Positions 35,901 through 45,728 of a stretch of DNA of 64,000 nucleotides are shown here, piece by piece. The DNA is from Larus michahellis. Its lineage: Eukaryota > Chordata > Aves > Charadriiformes > Laridae. Position numbers and translations under genes: made by a program. Position 1 is the stretch's first letter. The number at the start of each line of letters is the position of its first letter. The stretch lies in contig NC_133899.1 in the NCBI RefSeq assembly GCF_964199755.1, positions 24,717,446-24,781,445 of the forward strand, in the 5' to 3' direction. The notes beneath the pieces are model-generated. The model was not told the DNA's origin and searched no databases. It saw only the letters and a list, made by a program, of their open reading frames with translations.

Positions 35901-36925
35901 ACAAGTTGTGACTGCGCAAAGGCATTTTCTTCCTCTACTACTGACTCAAGTTTTCTTGGTTGTTGACCCAACACCTTGTTATTTGGGAGCTGGAATTCCA
36001 CAATACATAGACTGCGGTCCAAACAAAGCTATTTGTACCGGATGAAGCAATTCACCTGCACCTGTGCTTTACTGAGAGAATTCATTTCTGGAGACAGCAG
36101 ATCACAGCTCTGAGGCATCACTGGCCCCTCAAAAAATAGCTGTGATATTTGGGCTTTGGATGAGCTTTAATATCCTGAGTTAATGAGTATAATATCCCGC
36201 TGCATCTCAGAGTGGGGTAAGCACACCATTTCCCCCATCAGGGATAAGAATGATATTTCTGCTTCTCAGAAGCACCTTCTAAGCGCCTGACTTTTAACCA
36301 ATGTGTTGTAAGAAACAGAGACACGGTCACAACACATGTAAAGGTAAGCTTTCAGTAAGACCTTTTAAAACTTCTACACCAACAAAATGAACCTTAAGGG
36401 GGGGGGGGGGGGAGAATGATAAGCGTGAGAAACTAAGAACACACAACAAAAGAAAATGCCAGCAGACAATCTATCCTCAAAAAGAAACGAGTCTACCAAA
36501 GCGCTGAAGTAAAGACAACCTATTAAACCCATAACCCGAAGCTTATAATTAATCACACTGGATAAATACATCGAGCTAAACCACTGCAATGCCTGGAAAT
36601 CGCAGTTTTCCCGGCCTAAACTTGGGATTTTCCCTCAATTTGGGCACAGAGAGCTGCATTAACGCTCAGAGCCCAGCAGACCCTCCCGGCCTTAACCTTC
36701 CTCCCTCGCCCGGGAGGCAGGGGGACAGGGCGGGGGTGAGGGCGGGCGGGTTCCGAAGCGCTGAGGCGAGGGGAAGGAAGAGGGGCTCCGGAGGGGACAA
36801 GGCCGCGGGTGCGTGAGGAGAGCGAGGAGATAGGCAGGGAGGTGGCGGTGCCGCGGCCCCTCACCCCTGCAGTTGAAGCCGGCCGGGTTGTGGTAGTCGA
36901 GCGCCGAGAGCTTGCGGCGGAACAT
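23749..36925 (-). CDS. RTRAF: RTRAF (hCLE/C14orf166), RNA transcription, translation and transport factor
   Basis: Complete gene on the minus strand. Coding exons from 5' to 3': 36925-36865, 35512-35388, 33823-33724, 32514-32428, 31290-31202, 28465-28397, 24691-24643, 23903-23749. The sum is 735 nt, or 244 aa, the same length as human, and similarity is very high throughout. The family protein is a subunit of the tRNA-splicing ligase complex (with RTCB, DDX1, FAM98 and ASHWIN), binds RNA polymerase II and travels in cytoplasmic RNA granules. The N-terminal part (MFRRKLSALDYHNPAGFNC) resembles a calponin-homology-like fold, and the C-terminal part (residues about 194-240) is a predicted helical, coiled-coil segment. 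The start codon lies in a CpG-rich promoter. No frameshift or missing exon is seen. Confidence 0.97.
24643..24691 (-). CDS. RTRAF: RTRAF exon 7
   Basis: Small 49-nt exon encoding GLPVALEKHILGFDTG. It is too short to show as an open frame but fits human exon order and restores frame between exons 6 and 8. Donor GTAAGC, acceptor TTTCAAAG. Confidence 0.93.
24692..28396 (-). other. RTRAF: RTRAF intron 6 (3.7 kb)
   Basis: AT-rich intron without recognisable repeats, RNA genes or extra exons. The longest open frames (for example 27216-27734 on minus) show no known domain. Confidence 0.6.
28397..28465 (-). CDS. RTRAF: RTRAF exon 6
   Basis: Residues 155-177, AIRILVQERLTQDAIAKASQ then SKE. Phase 0 on both sides, 69 nt. 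The donor GTTTGT is weaker than usual; an alternative GT nearby would break frame with exon 7. Confidence 0.93.
28466..31201 (-). other. RTRAF: RTRAF intron 5 (2.7 kb)
   Basis: AT-rich intron. A G-rich stretch (minus strand C-rich) lies near 30116-30150, and a short GGA run near 30752-30764. Nothing else recognised. Confidence 0.6.
31202..31290 (-). CDS. RTRAF: RTRAF exon 5
   Basis: Residues 125-154, NNPDFKAGVMALANLLQIQR and HDDYLVMLK. Identical or nearly so to mammals. Donor GTAAGT, acceptor TTTTTGCAG. Confidence 0.96.
32428..32514 (-). CDS. RTRAF: RTRAF exon 4
   Basis: Residues 96-124, DKYKDSTPDGAKNTDNTAKN and AEPLINLD. This is the most variable stretch between bird and mammal, an acidic and Asn-rich linker between the two halves. 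Donor GTAAGT. Confidence 0.95.
33724..33823 (-). CDS. RTRAF: RTRAF exon 3
   Basis: Residues 63-95, YMKDVNCPFKIQERQETVDW and LLGLAVRLEYGDN. Starts phase 0, ends phase 1. Acceptor TACTCCACAG, donor GTAGGG. Confidence 0.95.
35388..35512 (-). CDS. RTRAF: RTRAF exon 2
   Basis: Residues 21-62, DETEFRNFIVWLEDQKIRHY and KIEDRGNLRNIHSDDWPKSF. The conserved N-terminal domain. Acceptor CTCCTGACAG, donor GTATTT. Confidence 0.96.
35513..36864 (-). other. RTRAF: RTRAF intron 1
   Basis: 1.35-kb intron, AT-rich over most of its length and turning GC-rich within about 200 bp of exon 1. A run of fifteen G lies near 36399-36413 on the plus strand. No repeat family recognised. Confidence 0.6.
36865..36925 (-). 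CDS. RTRAF: RTRAF exon 1 with start codon
   Basis: Residues 1-20 plus one base: MFRRKLSALDYHNPAGFNCR. The ATG (36923-36925) is in a GC-rich context with G at -3 on the coding strand. Donor GTGAGG. Confidence 0.96.
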
Positions 36926-37195
36926 GGCGCCGGTGCCGCCGCCGCCGAGGGCCGGGCCCAGCCGCTCGCCCCGCCGGACAGGAAGGAACACCCTCTGCCC
37001 CTTCTCTGCTCGCTCATTGGCCGGCGCACGGCGAGCGGCAGCCTCTCCTACCAATCAGAGGGCGGAGAGGGCTGCCGGGAGGGGAAGCGGCCCTTCATCC
37101 AGCTTTATTGACACGCCGGCGGGCGGACAGCGACAGGGGCGGGGCCTAGGGCAGGGAGCGGGGCCTGAGGCAGGCTGGGGGCGGAGTCTAGGCCG
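36926..37195 (-). promoter_or_regulatory. RTRAF: RTRAF CpG-rich promoter with two CCAAT boxes
   Basis: CpG-dense sequence upstream of the RTRAF start. A CCAAT box in the direction of the gene lies at 37015-37020 (CATTGG on plus), and a second, opposite one at 37051-37055 (CCAATCAG). GC boxes (GGGGCGGGG type) follow near 37137-37145. No TATA box is seen. The transcription start is inferred to lie near 36950-37000. Confidence 0.6.
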
Positions 37196-37200
37196 CGGCG

Positions 37201-38443
37201 GAGAGCTGTGGGCTGCACTGGGCAGTGCTGGGCCGTACTGGGGAGCAGTGGGCAGCACTGGGCAGCACTGGGCTGTACTGGGCTGTACTGGGCTGCACTG
37301 GGCAGTGCTGGGGAGCAGTGCGCTGTACTGGGCCGTACTGGGGAGCAGTGGGCTCCACTAGGCAGCACTGGGCTGTACTGGGCTCCACTGGGCAGCACTG
37401 GGCTGTACTGGGCTGAACTGGGCTGTACTGGGGAGCAGTGGGCTCCACTGGGCAGCACTGGGCTGAACTGGGCTGTACTGGGGAGCAGTGGGCTCCACTG
37501 GGCAGCACTGGGCTGATCTGGGCTGTACTGGGGAGCAGTGGGCTCCACTGGACAGCACGGGGCTGAACTGGGCTGTACGGGGGAGCACTGGGCTGTACTG
37601 GGCTGAACTGGGCTGTACTGGGGAGCAGTGGGCTCCACTGGGCAGCACTGGGCTGAACTGCGCTGTACTGGGGAGCAGTGGGCTCCACTGGGCAGCACGG
37701 GGCTGTACTGGGCTGAACTGTGCTGTACTGGGGAGCAGTGGGCTCCACTGGACAGCACTGGGCTGAACTGGGCTGTACTGGGGAGCAGTGGGCTGCACTG
37801 GGCTGTGCTGGGGAGCGCTGGGCCAAACTGGGCTGTACTGGGCTGAACTGAGGAGCAGTGGGCTGCACTGGGCTGTACTGGGCTGAGCTGGGCTGTACTG
37901 GGGAGCAGTGGGCTGCACTGGGCAGCACTGGGCTGTACTGGGCTGAGCTGGGCTGTACTGGGGAGCAGTGGGCTGCACTGGGCAGCACGGGGCTGTACTG
38001 GGCTGAACTGTGCTGTACGGGGGAGCAGTGGGCTGTACTGGGCTGAACTGGGTAGCACTGGGCTGAACTGGGCTATGCTGGGGAGTAGGGGCCTGCACTG
38101 GGCCGCACTGGTCTGTACTGGGGAGCACTGGGAAGCACTGGGCAGTACTGAGCTGTACTGCAGAGTGCACTGGGCAGCACTGAGGAGCACTGAGCTGTAC
38201 TGGGGAGCACTGAACTGTACTGGGGAGCACTGGGCTGAACTGGGGAGCACTGGGGAGCATTGAGCTGTACTGCGGAGTGCACTGGTCTGCACTGGGGAGC
38301 ACTGGGTAGTACTGGGGAACATTGAGCTGTACTGAGGAGCACTGAGATGCACTGGTCTGCACTGGGGAGCACTGGGCTGTACTGGGCAGCACTGGAGTGT
38401 ACTGAGCTGCACTGGGGAGCACTGGGCTGTACTGGGCAGCAGG
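37201..38443. repeat. Decanucleotide minisatellite (GGCTGTACTG)n next to RTRAF promoter
   Basis: About 1.24 kb of tandem ten-base units with variants GGCTGAACTG, GGCAGCACTG, GGCTCCACTG and GGGAGCAGTG. From about 37201 to 38160 the ten-base register is never broken, so roughly 95 units differ only by substitutions. After 38160 a few single-base slips appear. Variant units recur in blocks of about 50-60 bp, a higher-order repeat. GGG triplets recur every ten bases on the plus strand, giving loops of seven. Stops are rare in all frames, which explains the false 627-aa minus-strand frame. Confidence 0.95.
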
Positions 38444-39538
38444 GAAGGGCGCGTTTGGGCAGGGGACAGGGCTGCACGCTGAGCCTGAGCGCCACCCCCT
38501 TGCTGTGTCACCTCCAGCTCATAATTAAACCGTTTTCCCTGCAAACGCTGCTGACATTTGTCATCGAGTTCTTGCTCCCAGATAATTATGGCCATCTCCG
38601 AGGGGATTATGGCTGGGAAAAGTTGCTGCTCCACTGACATCTTGCCAAGGGGCTCTGCCCAGTTCCAGCAGCAGGCAAAGGATGTCCCTTTAAGGGGCTT
38701 TTTTGGGGTGATTTTGCCCGGAGCAGGCGATGAGCTCAGGTTTGGAGCGAGACCACCTCCCTGTCCCCGTTCCGTGCCACCCCCCCGCTCCGTCCCCGGC
38801 TCTGGTGGCACTCTGCAGACGTGGTGCTGACAGCGCGCCGAGCCCATGCAATATTCATCCTGACATTTCTCTCTGCGCCAGCCCTTCCCAGCGCTCCAGC
38901 TGGCAACTGGCGCAGCCACCGACTGCGGCGCTGCCATGGCCGGGTGGCACAGGGCTAATTCAACCCCCCCCCCTCCGACAGCCACCACGAGCCCCGGGGG
39001 GGAACCAGGATGGTTCTGCCTCCCTTCCCCTTTAGGACCATTCCTCTCCCATTCACCGTATCTCCTCCGGCTCGTTCCTGGACTGGTTTAACTGGAGCAG
39101 GCAGGGAGCCAGCTCTGCCTCCTTCAGCTTTCAGAGCTGGAGCCCACGAGCGCTTCAACGTGTCGGTGACACGTGTGCGGGCGGTGACATGCGAGTGAAT
39201 AGTAAAGATGCAAGGACTCCGGCATGGTTAAAAGGAGCTCCGGACCATCCCCAGCCACGAGATGTGTGACAATGTCACACATTGTCCACCCTCAAGGGTG
39301 ACCAGCGATGGAGATAGTGAAGCCTCTGCATGGGTGTCAGGGGACAAATACACACCCGGTGGCCACCATGGTCCCGCACCAGCAGCAGGACGGGGCTCTC
39401 CACCCTTCCTCCGCCTCTCCTGCCTTCCTCACCCTCAGGACAGCCCTTCCCCTTCCCAACCCATCCCTTTTCACCCCGGGTTTGGGGACCTTCCCCTTCC
39501 CTGATGAGTCCGACCCCTCCTGTGGTGACATGCAACAA
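38444..39538. other. Intergenic DNA between RTRAF minisatellite and LTR
   Basis: No gene recognised. The stretch 38515-38610, with two similar GATTATGGC/AATTATGGC motifs and low CpG, reads more like a conserved element than the surrounding sequence, but this is only an impression. Confidence 0.4.
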
Positions 39539-39543
39539 GTCCC

Positions 39544-40189
39544 TGTCATGGTTTCAGCTGGGCTGGAGCTGACTTTCTTAGTAGCAGCTGGCATAGTGCT
39601 ACGCTTCGGATTTGGGATGAGAAACGAGAAACCATGCACTGGTGGTTTTGGTCGTTGCTAAGCTCTCAAGGCCTTTTCTGCTCCTCACCCCACCCCACCA
39701 GCGAGTAGCCTGGGGGGGACACAAGAGGTTGGGAGGGGACACAGCCAAGACAGCTGACCCCAACTGACCCATGTTCCATGCCATGGACATCAGCTATTCC
39801 ATATCACGGACATGCACGTGGACACAGGCTATTCCATACGCTCTGACATCAGGCTCGGTATATAAAGCTGGGGAAGAAGACGAGGGAAGGAGGGCACATT
39901 CAGCATGATGACATTTGTCTTCCCAAGTCACCGTTACGCGTGATGGAGCCCTGGTGTCCCGGAGATGGCTGGACACCTGCCTGCCCATGGGAAGCAGGGA
40001 ATGAATCCCTTATTTTGCTTTGCCTGCGCGCGCGGCTTTTTCTCTACCTGTTAAACTGTCTTTATCTCAACCCACGAGTTTTTCCTCACTTGTAACTCTT
40101 CCAATTCTCCCCTCCCAACACAACGGGGCGGGGGGGAGTGAGCAAGCAGCTGCCTGGTCCTACCTGCTGGCTGGGGTTCAACCATGACA
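39544..40189 (+). mobile_element. Solo LTR of an endogenous retrovirus, 646 bp
   Basis: Bounded by a perfect 10-bp inverted repeat: TGTCATGGTT at the left and AACCATGACA at the right, with TG...CA ends. A 5-bp target duplication GTCCC lies at 39539-39543 and 40190-40194. A TATA box (TATATAAA) at 39859-39866 sets the plus orientation. The 3' part ('gtctttatctcaacccacga') is a phrase I associate with bird ERV LTRs. No internal gag, pol or env lies beside it, so it is a recombined solo LTR. A 5-bp duplication is typical of ERVL-class elements, but I cannot place the family firmly. Confidence 0.92.
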
Positions 40190-40873
40190 GTCCCCATGGC
40201 AAAGCTGTCCCCAGGGTTGTGCTTCTCCTCTCCTCATCCCACTGCCCACTGCCAATGGAATGTGCTTGCATCTAATGAATGCAATTAGTGCAAATGGGTT
40301 TATTCTCATTAGGGAGTCGCGCAGGGCCGGTGTCGGGGACGCGGGGGGTGGGCGGTAGCATGGCGTGGTGGGGGAGCAACATCTCCCGTCCACTTTCCCC
40401 GGGCGCCCCACACCTCCTCCGGCTCGGCAGATGCTCAGTGGTTGTGCCACCGCTCCGGTGCCTTGGGAAGCGAGGATGAAACAGAGCAAGCCTCAGAGAT
40501 GGAGGAGAGCCAGCGAGGTATGGCAACAGCTGAGCGTCGCCAGGCTTGGCATGCCGAGCAGCAGAGGCATCGTGGGAGCGACAGTTGGCTCGTCCCTTCG
40601 CGGTGACACCAGTGGTTTTTTTCCTTTAAAGCTGGGCCGATGGAGCCAGCAAGGGACGGGGAGCTGAGAGTTGAGGCAGCCGGTGCAGAAAAGCCGGGTC
40701 ACACTCCTGCCATCCCCTCAAGGGCTGGGCAACGTTTGCTGCTCACTGAGATGCTCTTAACACACACGGAAAATGGAAATACCCACACAGCGTCTGCACA
40801 GGGCTCAGCGGCGATGGGTTTCACTGCAAAACGCTCACTGCCAGCTTGCTCCTGGTCCCAGAGATGACATGAG

Positions 40874-41359
40874 GATCATAGAATCATAGCATGGGTTAGG
40901 TTGGGAGGACCTTAAAGATCACCCAGTGCCACCCCCTGCCCTGGGCAGGGACACCTCCCACCAGACCAGGTTGCTCCAAGCCCCGTCCAGCCTGGCCTTG
41001 AACCCCTCCAGGGATGGGGCAGCCACAGCTTCTCTGGGCAACCTGGGCCAGGGGTTGACCGCCCTCACAGCAAAGAATTTCTTCCTCATATCTTATCTAA
41101 ATCTCCCCTCTGTCAGCTTAAAACCATTCCCCCTCATCCCGTGGCTCCCCTCCCTGATCCAGAGTCCCTCCCCAGCTTTCCTGGAGCCCCTTTAGGGACT
41201 GGAAGGGGCTGGAAGGTCTCCCCGGAGCCTTCTCTTCTCCAGGCTGAAGCCCCCCAGCTCTCTCAGCCTGTTCTCCCAGCAGAGGGGCTCCAGCCCTCCC
41301 AGCATCTCCGGGGCCTCCTCTGGCCCCGCTCCAACAGCTCCGTGTCCTTCTGCTGTTGA
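40874..41359 (-). mobile_element. CR1 LINE 3' fragment, antisense
   Basis: Begins 'tcatagaatcatagcatggg' and continues through the 'ctgccctgggcagggacac' and 'ttctctgggcaacctgggcc' segments to about 41359. Over its core it is almost identical to the copy at 54.8 kb. Confidence 0.93.
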
Positions 41360-41672
41360 AACCAGAGCTTTCAGGTGTCCCTCAGTTTCTGAGCGACCGT
41401 GATTTCGCGCAAGGAGTAATGTCCCACCTTGAAGGAGCCCGATCCCCCCTGGGGTTAGCTCATCCTGTGGGAACAGAGAGCTGCGGCTCAGAGAGGGCTG
41501 AAACCCTGAGAGGCTTCACTTTCCCTCCCTGATGGCCACGAAAGCTCCCGCCAAACCTCACGGCCCATCAGGGAGACCCTCCCCCTAAATCCGCTGGGGA
41601 TGCGATCCAGCCGCAACGGGGATGGGAACACCCCCCCTCCTCCCCCAGGAGCTGCCACGCACAGAGAGCATC

Positions 41673-44510
41673 ATCTCCAAAGGCTTGAAACAAATCCAAA
41701 AGTTTATTTCCAACAAGTACACAGAGCATGTGGGATGGGGATGCGCTACATCACAACGCCGACCTCCCCGCGCTGGCTCTCGCTTACAACCGCCCCCTCC
41801 CCAAAAAAAGCCTGGCACCAGAGGGACGGGTTCGCCCCCCACCCCCCCCACCCCCACCCCAGCGACCTCGGCAGAAAAAAACTAAAATAAAATTAAAAAA
41901 AAAAACAAACAACAGTCCTTTTCCAGTACTCCAGATATTTTTTTCTTTAAAAGCCGGGGGTAGAGTTGAATGTCATTTGATACCACGCTGGAAATACAGC
42001 ATCAGGATGGAGAGATGACTGGTATTTTTGTTGCGAGGTGGCGGGGGGGCAGTGGCGGAGGGGAACGATCTTGGCAGGCGACCTCTACTTGGCTAACAAA
42101 GGCGTATCTGTGTAAATATAAATACTGGGGTGAAATACCTGGCAGCACACCAATGTCAACACCGCTACCAACATAAAATAAAGACCAGCAACGTAAAACA
42201 CCTTCAATGAGTAGTTTAAGCTAATTCAAAATTGCGCCCCGCCCCCCCGGCCCCGCGCCGCCCACTCTTCATGCCACTTTATTTCTCCGTTTATTTATTA
42301 AGAATTCAAGTTGTAAAATACGCAAGTCGTTTAAAAAAAAAATGATTACAAACCACTTCGTGACAGCGTTTGAGAAGGGTTGGGGCGCGAGCCCCGGGGT
42401 CAGACCGGCTGCACTTCGCTCTCCGTGACGGTAAACCAGCGTTAGAAGGAAAAGACAAACCCGGGACGGGGTATTTACAGTCTGCCTCGTAACACCGCGA
42501 GTGAAACCAGCTGCAGAGCAAACCGCTTCATCCGTCCTTCATCCTAAAGCTACGCGAGCTGTAGTAAAAAGATGGAAAAGGGGGAGGTTAGGGGAGGGTT
42601 GGAAGCCACCACGGGAGGGCTGGGACCATCTAGGCTACTCGTGTCGTATAAACGTTCCCAGATGCCAAAAATTTTGAGTCCAGTGTAAGAACAAACTGGT
42701 CTTCACCGTAGAAGACTAGAAAAAGAGTACGAAAAGGTAGAAAAACCAAAATGCACTTGTTACGGGCTAGAAAGATTCGCCAAAAGGTACCTAAAGACTA
42801 TTGCCCTCTTGAATCCACACGGATTTTTAAGCTGACACCTGATTCAGAACTACAGTTTAGCGAGGTCACTGCAGACCCCCCCAAAACCCTATGTGACACC
42901 CACCTAATTTTGTACCCACATCCCCAAGTTATGATTCCCAAAGTTTCCCAGGAGTGCGGATGGGCGGGGAAAGCTGGGAGGTGTTTAGCTGTGGAAAAGG
43001 AGAGGCGAGCCACGTCTGCAAAAGTATTAACCCGAGGCAGAGCCAAAAAAAGGTGGCCTCTATCCCCCGAAATGCTGGCGGTGGATGGACCGGACCTGGG
43101 AATAATTCCCCAGCCTGACGCAGAGCTCAGGCTGCGTGTAAACAAGGTATCAGGCACCTCCGGGAAGGGGTGACCCCACGGCTCCCCAGGTTGCTCTCCT
43201 GCCCCTGCCCATTGCAGTGGGGTGGCAGTGGGAATGGGACAGGTGGTGGGTGTGGGAAGGGGCAGAAGCATGCCACCACGAGGCAGAAGCATCCCACCGC
43301 AGGGCAGAAGCTTCCCACCATGGCGCAGAAGCATCCCACCGCAGGGTACCATCCCACTGAGGGGTACCATCCCACTGCGGGGTACCATCCAGCCATGGGC
43401 TACCATCCCACCGTGGGGCAGAAGCATCCCTCCACGGGGTACCATCCCCCTGTGGGGCAGCATCCCACCATGGAGTACCATCCCACTGCAGGGCAGCAGC
43501 CCAGCCCAGCCCCAAGGGGAGGAGATGCTGCCAGGGAGCCGAAAAGAGCAGGACAAGGACCAAGCGAGGTGAGCAGAGGCACAGAGGTGTAGGAGAAGAG
43601 GAAAGACCCGGAAAGAAGTGGTCAACTTTGATTTTCGGATTTCTAGCTACCCCACGATGCTGGGGGCGGGGGCACCTACCCTAATGCAGGAGGTATTTCA
43701 GGCACGTCTAAGGCATCGCAGGAGCTCTCTTTGCTTTCGGGATTGCCTCGGTTTCCTCCCTACAGCTTCTCCCACCAGCACGTGGTGTCAAACGACAGCA
43801 AAGAAAAGTCTGGAGCGGATGAACGGAGATAAAACTCTCATGCACTACCACCGAACGCCGTCACAGGAGTATGAAGCACCAACCACGACACACAATTCAC
43901 TTTTACTCGCAGAGCTGAAGCTAACCATCTACGGAATGGTAGAAAGTGGGGGTTTGCTAGAAGCACGGAGCTGCCGGCGTCCTCGCTAACCTGCCGCGGG
44001 GCTGCTCGACCCCGGCGCTACGCTACCGCCAGAAAGTAAAAAAGCACAAGACCAAACACCGAGTAACACCATAATCATTGAGCCTGTCGCTATATATCTG
44101 ACAACTTAAATAAAAAATAATATTTCGGAAAGAAACCAACAATATCATTCCAAGAAGGTTATGCACATCCTCAGCAGTTACGTTGCTCAGCACGGCTCTG
44201 GTGCTTTAAATATGGAACAATCAAACAATTTTGTGAGCAGAAAAGTGACACAAATTTATTCTTTACATATTTTTTTTTTCTTTTTTTCTTTTCAACTCTA
44301 CAGACTTCAGATCTTTTGCCTTGCAATGCAGATCATCTTATTCCCCCAAAGGTGGCCAGGTTCTTTAAACATGCACATCCCTGTAGCTTCCAGGCCGTGT
44401 ATTTTACTTATTTTTGTTTAAATTCTGCGGGCTAGCAGGTCGTCCCCGTTCCTAAAAACTCTACATCAGTGTTCAGGGTGGCCTGAGTGCCGGTCAGGCT
44501 CCTGGAGGGT
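41673..44510 (-). other. GNG2: GNG2 3' UTR (inferred, about 2.8 kb)
   Basis: Repeat-poor, partly AT-rich sequence following the GNG2 stop on the minus strand. Minus-strand AATAAA signals (TTTATT on plus) occur at 41703-41708 and in a cluster near 42281-42298. A GT-rich stretch lies just beyond the 41.70-kb signal, as expected downstream of a cleavage site. I therefore take the distal end as about 41680, with a possible shorter form ending near 42260. Mammalian GNG2 also has a long 3' UTR. The extent is inferred. Confidence 0.55.
43250..43505. repeat. 18-21 bp minisatellite in GNG2 3' UTR
   Basis: About thirteen imperfect units of two types, GGTACCATCCCACTGCGG (18 bp) and a 21-bp form with GGCAGAAGCATCCCACC. 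Periods are multiples of three, so frames on both strands stay open and give false repetitive peptides. It lies in the presumed 3' UTR of GNG2. Confidence 0.85.
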
Positions 44511-44639
44511 TTACAGGATCACGCAGAAGAACTTCTTCTCTCTAAAGGGGTTTTCTGAGGCCGGGACAGGGGTCAATAGAGGGTCCTCCTTGGCATGGGC
44601 TTCGCAGTACGCCATCAGGTCCGCTGCCGCTTTTGACAC
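44511..44639 (-). CDS. GNG2: GNG2 last coding exon
   Basis: Encodes [20 protein letters not shown] and the C terminus with CVIL then TAA. The acceptor reads TTCTATTGCAG on the minus strand. Starts in phase 0. Confidence 0.97.
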   Translation of the reverse strand: MSKAAADLMAYCEAHAKEDPLLTPVPASENPFREKKFFCVIL

Positions 44640-45699
44640 CTGCAATAGAAGGAGCTCCGCCTTAGGGACAGGCCGCCCTGGGGACATCCCACCCCAGGAG
44701 GTCCCGCCGGTGGGGCTGGGCTCGCAGCATCCCCAACCCCGGGGGACGCGACATCACACCCTTGGCCAAAGACCCGACCCATGAACCTCAGAGCGCGTCC
44801 CTGGCAGGGCTGGATTTTCACCTCCGGGCTCTAAGCTCCCACGAGCATCCTTCGCATCCTTCCCCCGTTCGCATCCTTCACCCGACTTGATCACGGCGAG
44901 GACCGACTTTAGCCAGCACTGTCTGCCCCCCTCCCCGTCCCTTGGCAGGGCCATCCACAGCTGCTATAGCAACCTTTGCTGCCCGCAGCCGCCGACTTGG
45001 CTATTTATTCAGGACACGCTGGCAGCTCCCAAGCCGCCGGAGCTCACGCCGGCCCCGAGAGGCGAGGTTTTGCTTGCAAGCACCCAGACGTGCCTGCAGC
45101 CAGCAACCGACCCCAGAGCACCTCTCTCCATGTCATCCAAAACCACGTCAGTGGAGAAGACAAATCCCCTGGGATCTCAGGCTTGAAGCCGGTGGAGCAG
45201 AAGAGGCCAGAGCAGAGGACAAGCCTCCGGGAAAGGATTGGGTTTTCCGAAGGAAAGAGGCTTCAGGACAGCCTTGCTTTCGGAGTTTCCCCTCTAACCT
45301 CAAGGCTGAGCACTGAGCATCGCCCGAAGGACAGTTTTAACAGCACCTGAGACAAACAGCGGGGTTTTAACCTGTTCCCAAGAAGGTGAGATGCCTCGGG
45401 GACTGCTGCTCCTTCCCACCACCCAGCAGCGCTCCAGGCGATGCTTCCAGCTGCCCTCCACGGGTGAGCATCTCCCGCTGCCTCCAGCCACTGCCATTGG
45501 GATCATCAGACGAGCATCCCCCGCAAACACCGCCCGCCACCGCGTCCCGGCTCCCACGGCAGTTTTGGGAGCAGTTTTGGCAGCCGCTCAGCAGCAGACC
45601 CCACCGCGCTACCTTTATCCTGTCGATGTTGGCCTCCATCTTCAGCTGCTCCACCAGCTTGCGGGCTTGGGCTATGCTAGCAGTGTTGTTGCTAGCCAT
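44511..45699 (-). CDS. GNG2: G protein subunit gamma-2
   Basis: Two coding exons on the minus strand, 45699-45613 (29 codons) and 44639-44511 (42 codons plus stop), giving 71 aa, the family length. The N terminus [20 protein letters not shown] is the gamma-2 helix that pairs with G-beta in a coiled coil, and the C-terminal half contains NPFREKKFF. The protein ends in the prenylation box CVIL. Human gamma-2 ends in CAIL as I remember it, and a terminal Leu directs geranylgeranylation. The gamma subunit anchors the beta-gamma dimer to the plasma membrane. The intron between the coding exons is 973 bp (44640-45612). Further 5' UTR exons must lie upstream, beyond or within the rest of the window. 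Confidence 0.97.
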
Positions 45700-45728
45700 G
45701 GGCGGGCCAGGCGCGCTCTCCGGACGGG
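45613..45728 (-). CDS. GNG2: GNG2 first coding exon with short 5' UTR part
   Basis: Translation starts at 45699 (ATG, CAT on plus at 45697-45699) and the exon ends in phase 0 at donor GTAGCG. Bases 45700-45728 are 5' UTR, bounded by a good acceptor GTGCCCGCAG. The exon is therefore internal, and the promoter lies further away. Confidence 0.93.

Noticed and set aside
37105-38988. Open frame of 627 codons on minus strand, Ser/Pro/Gln-rich
   Set aside because: It is a translation of the decanucleotide minisatellite. Other frames on both strands are open too, and no domain or splice structure supports it.
39544-40189. Full endogenous provirus
   Set aside because: Only one LTR is present, with matching target duplication on both sides and no internal region, so it is a solo LTR.
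43127-43625. Repetitive GWYPAVG-type frame in the GNG2 3' UTR
   Set aside because: The unit length is a multiple of three, so frames stay open; the pattern is a tandem repeat and not conserved coding.
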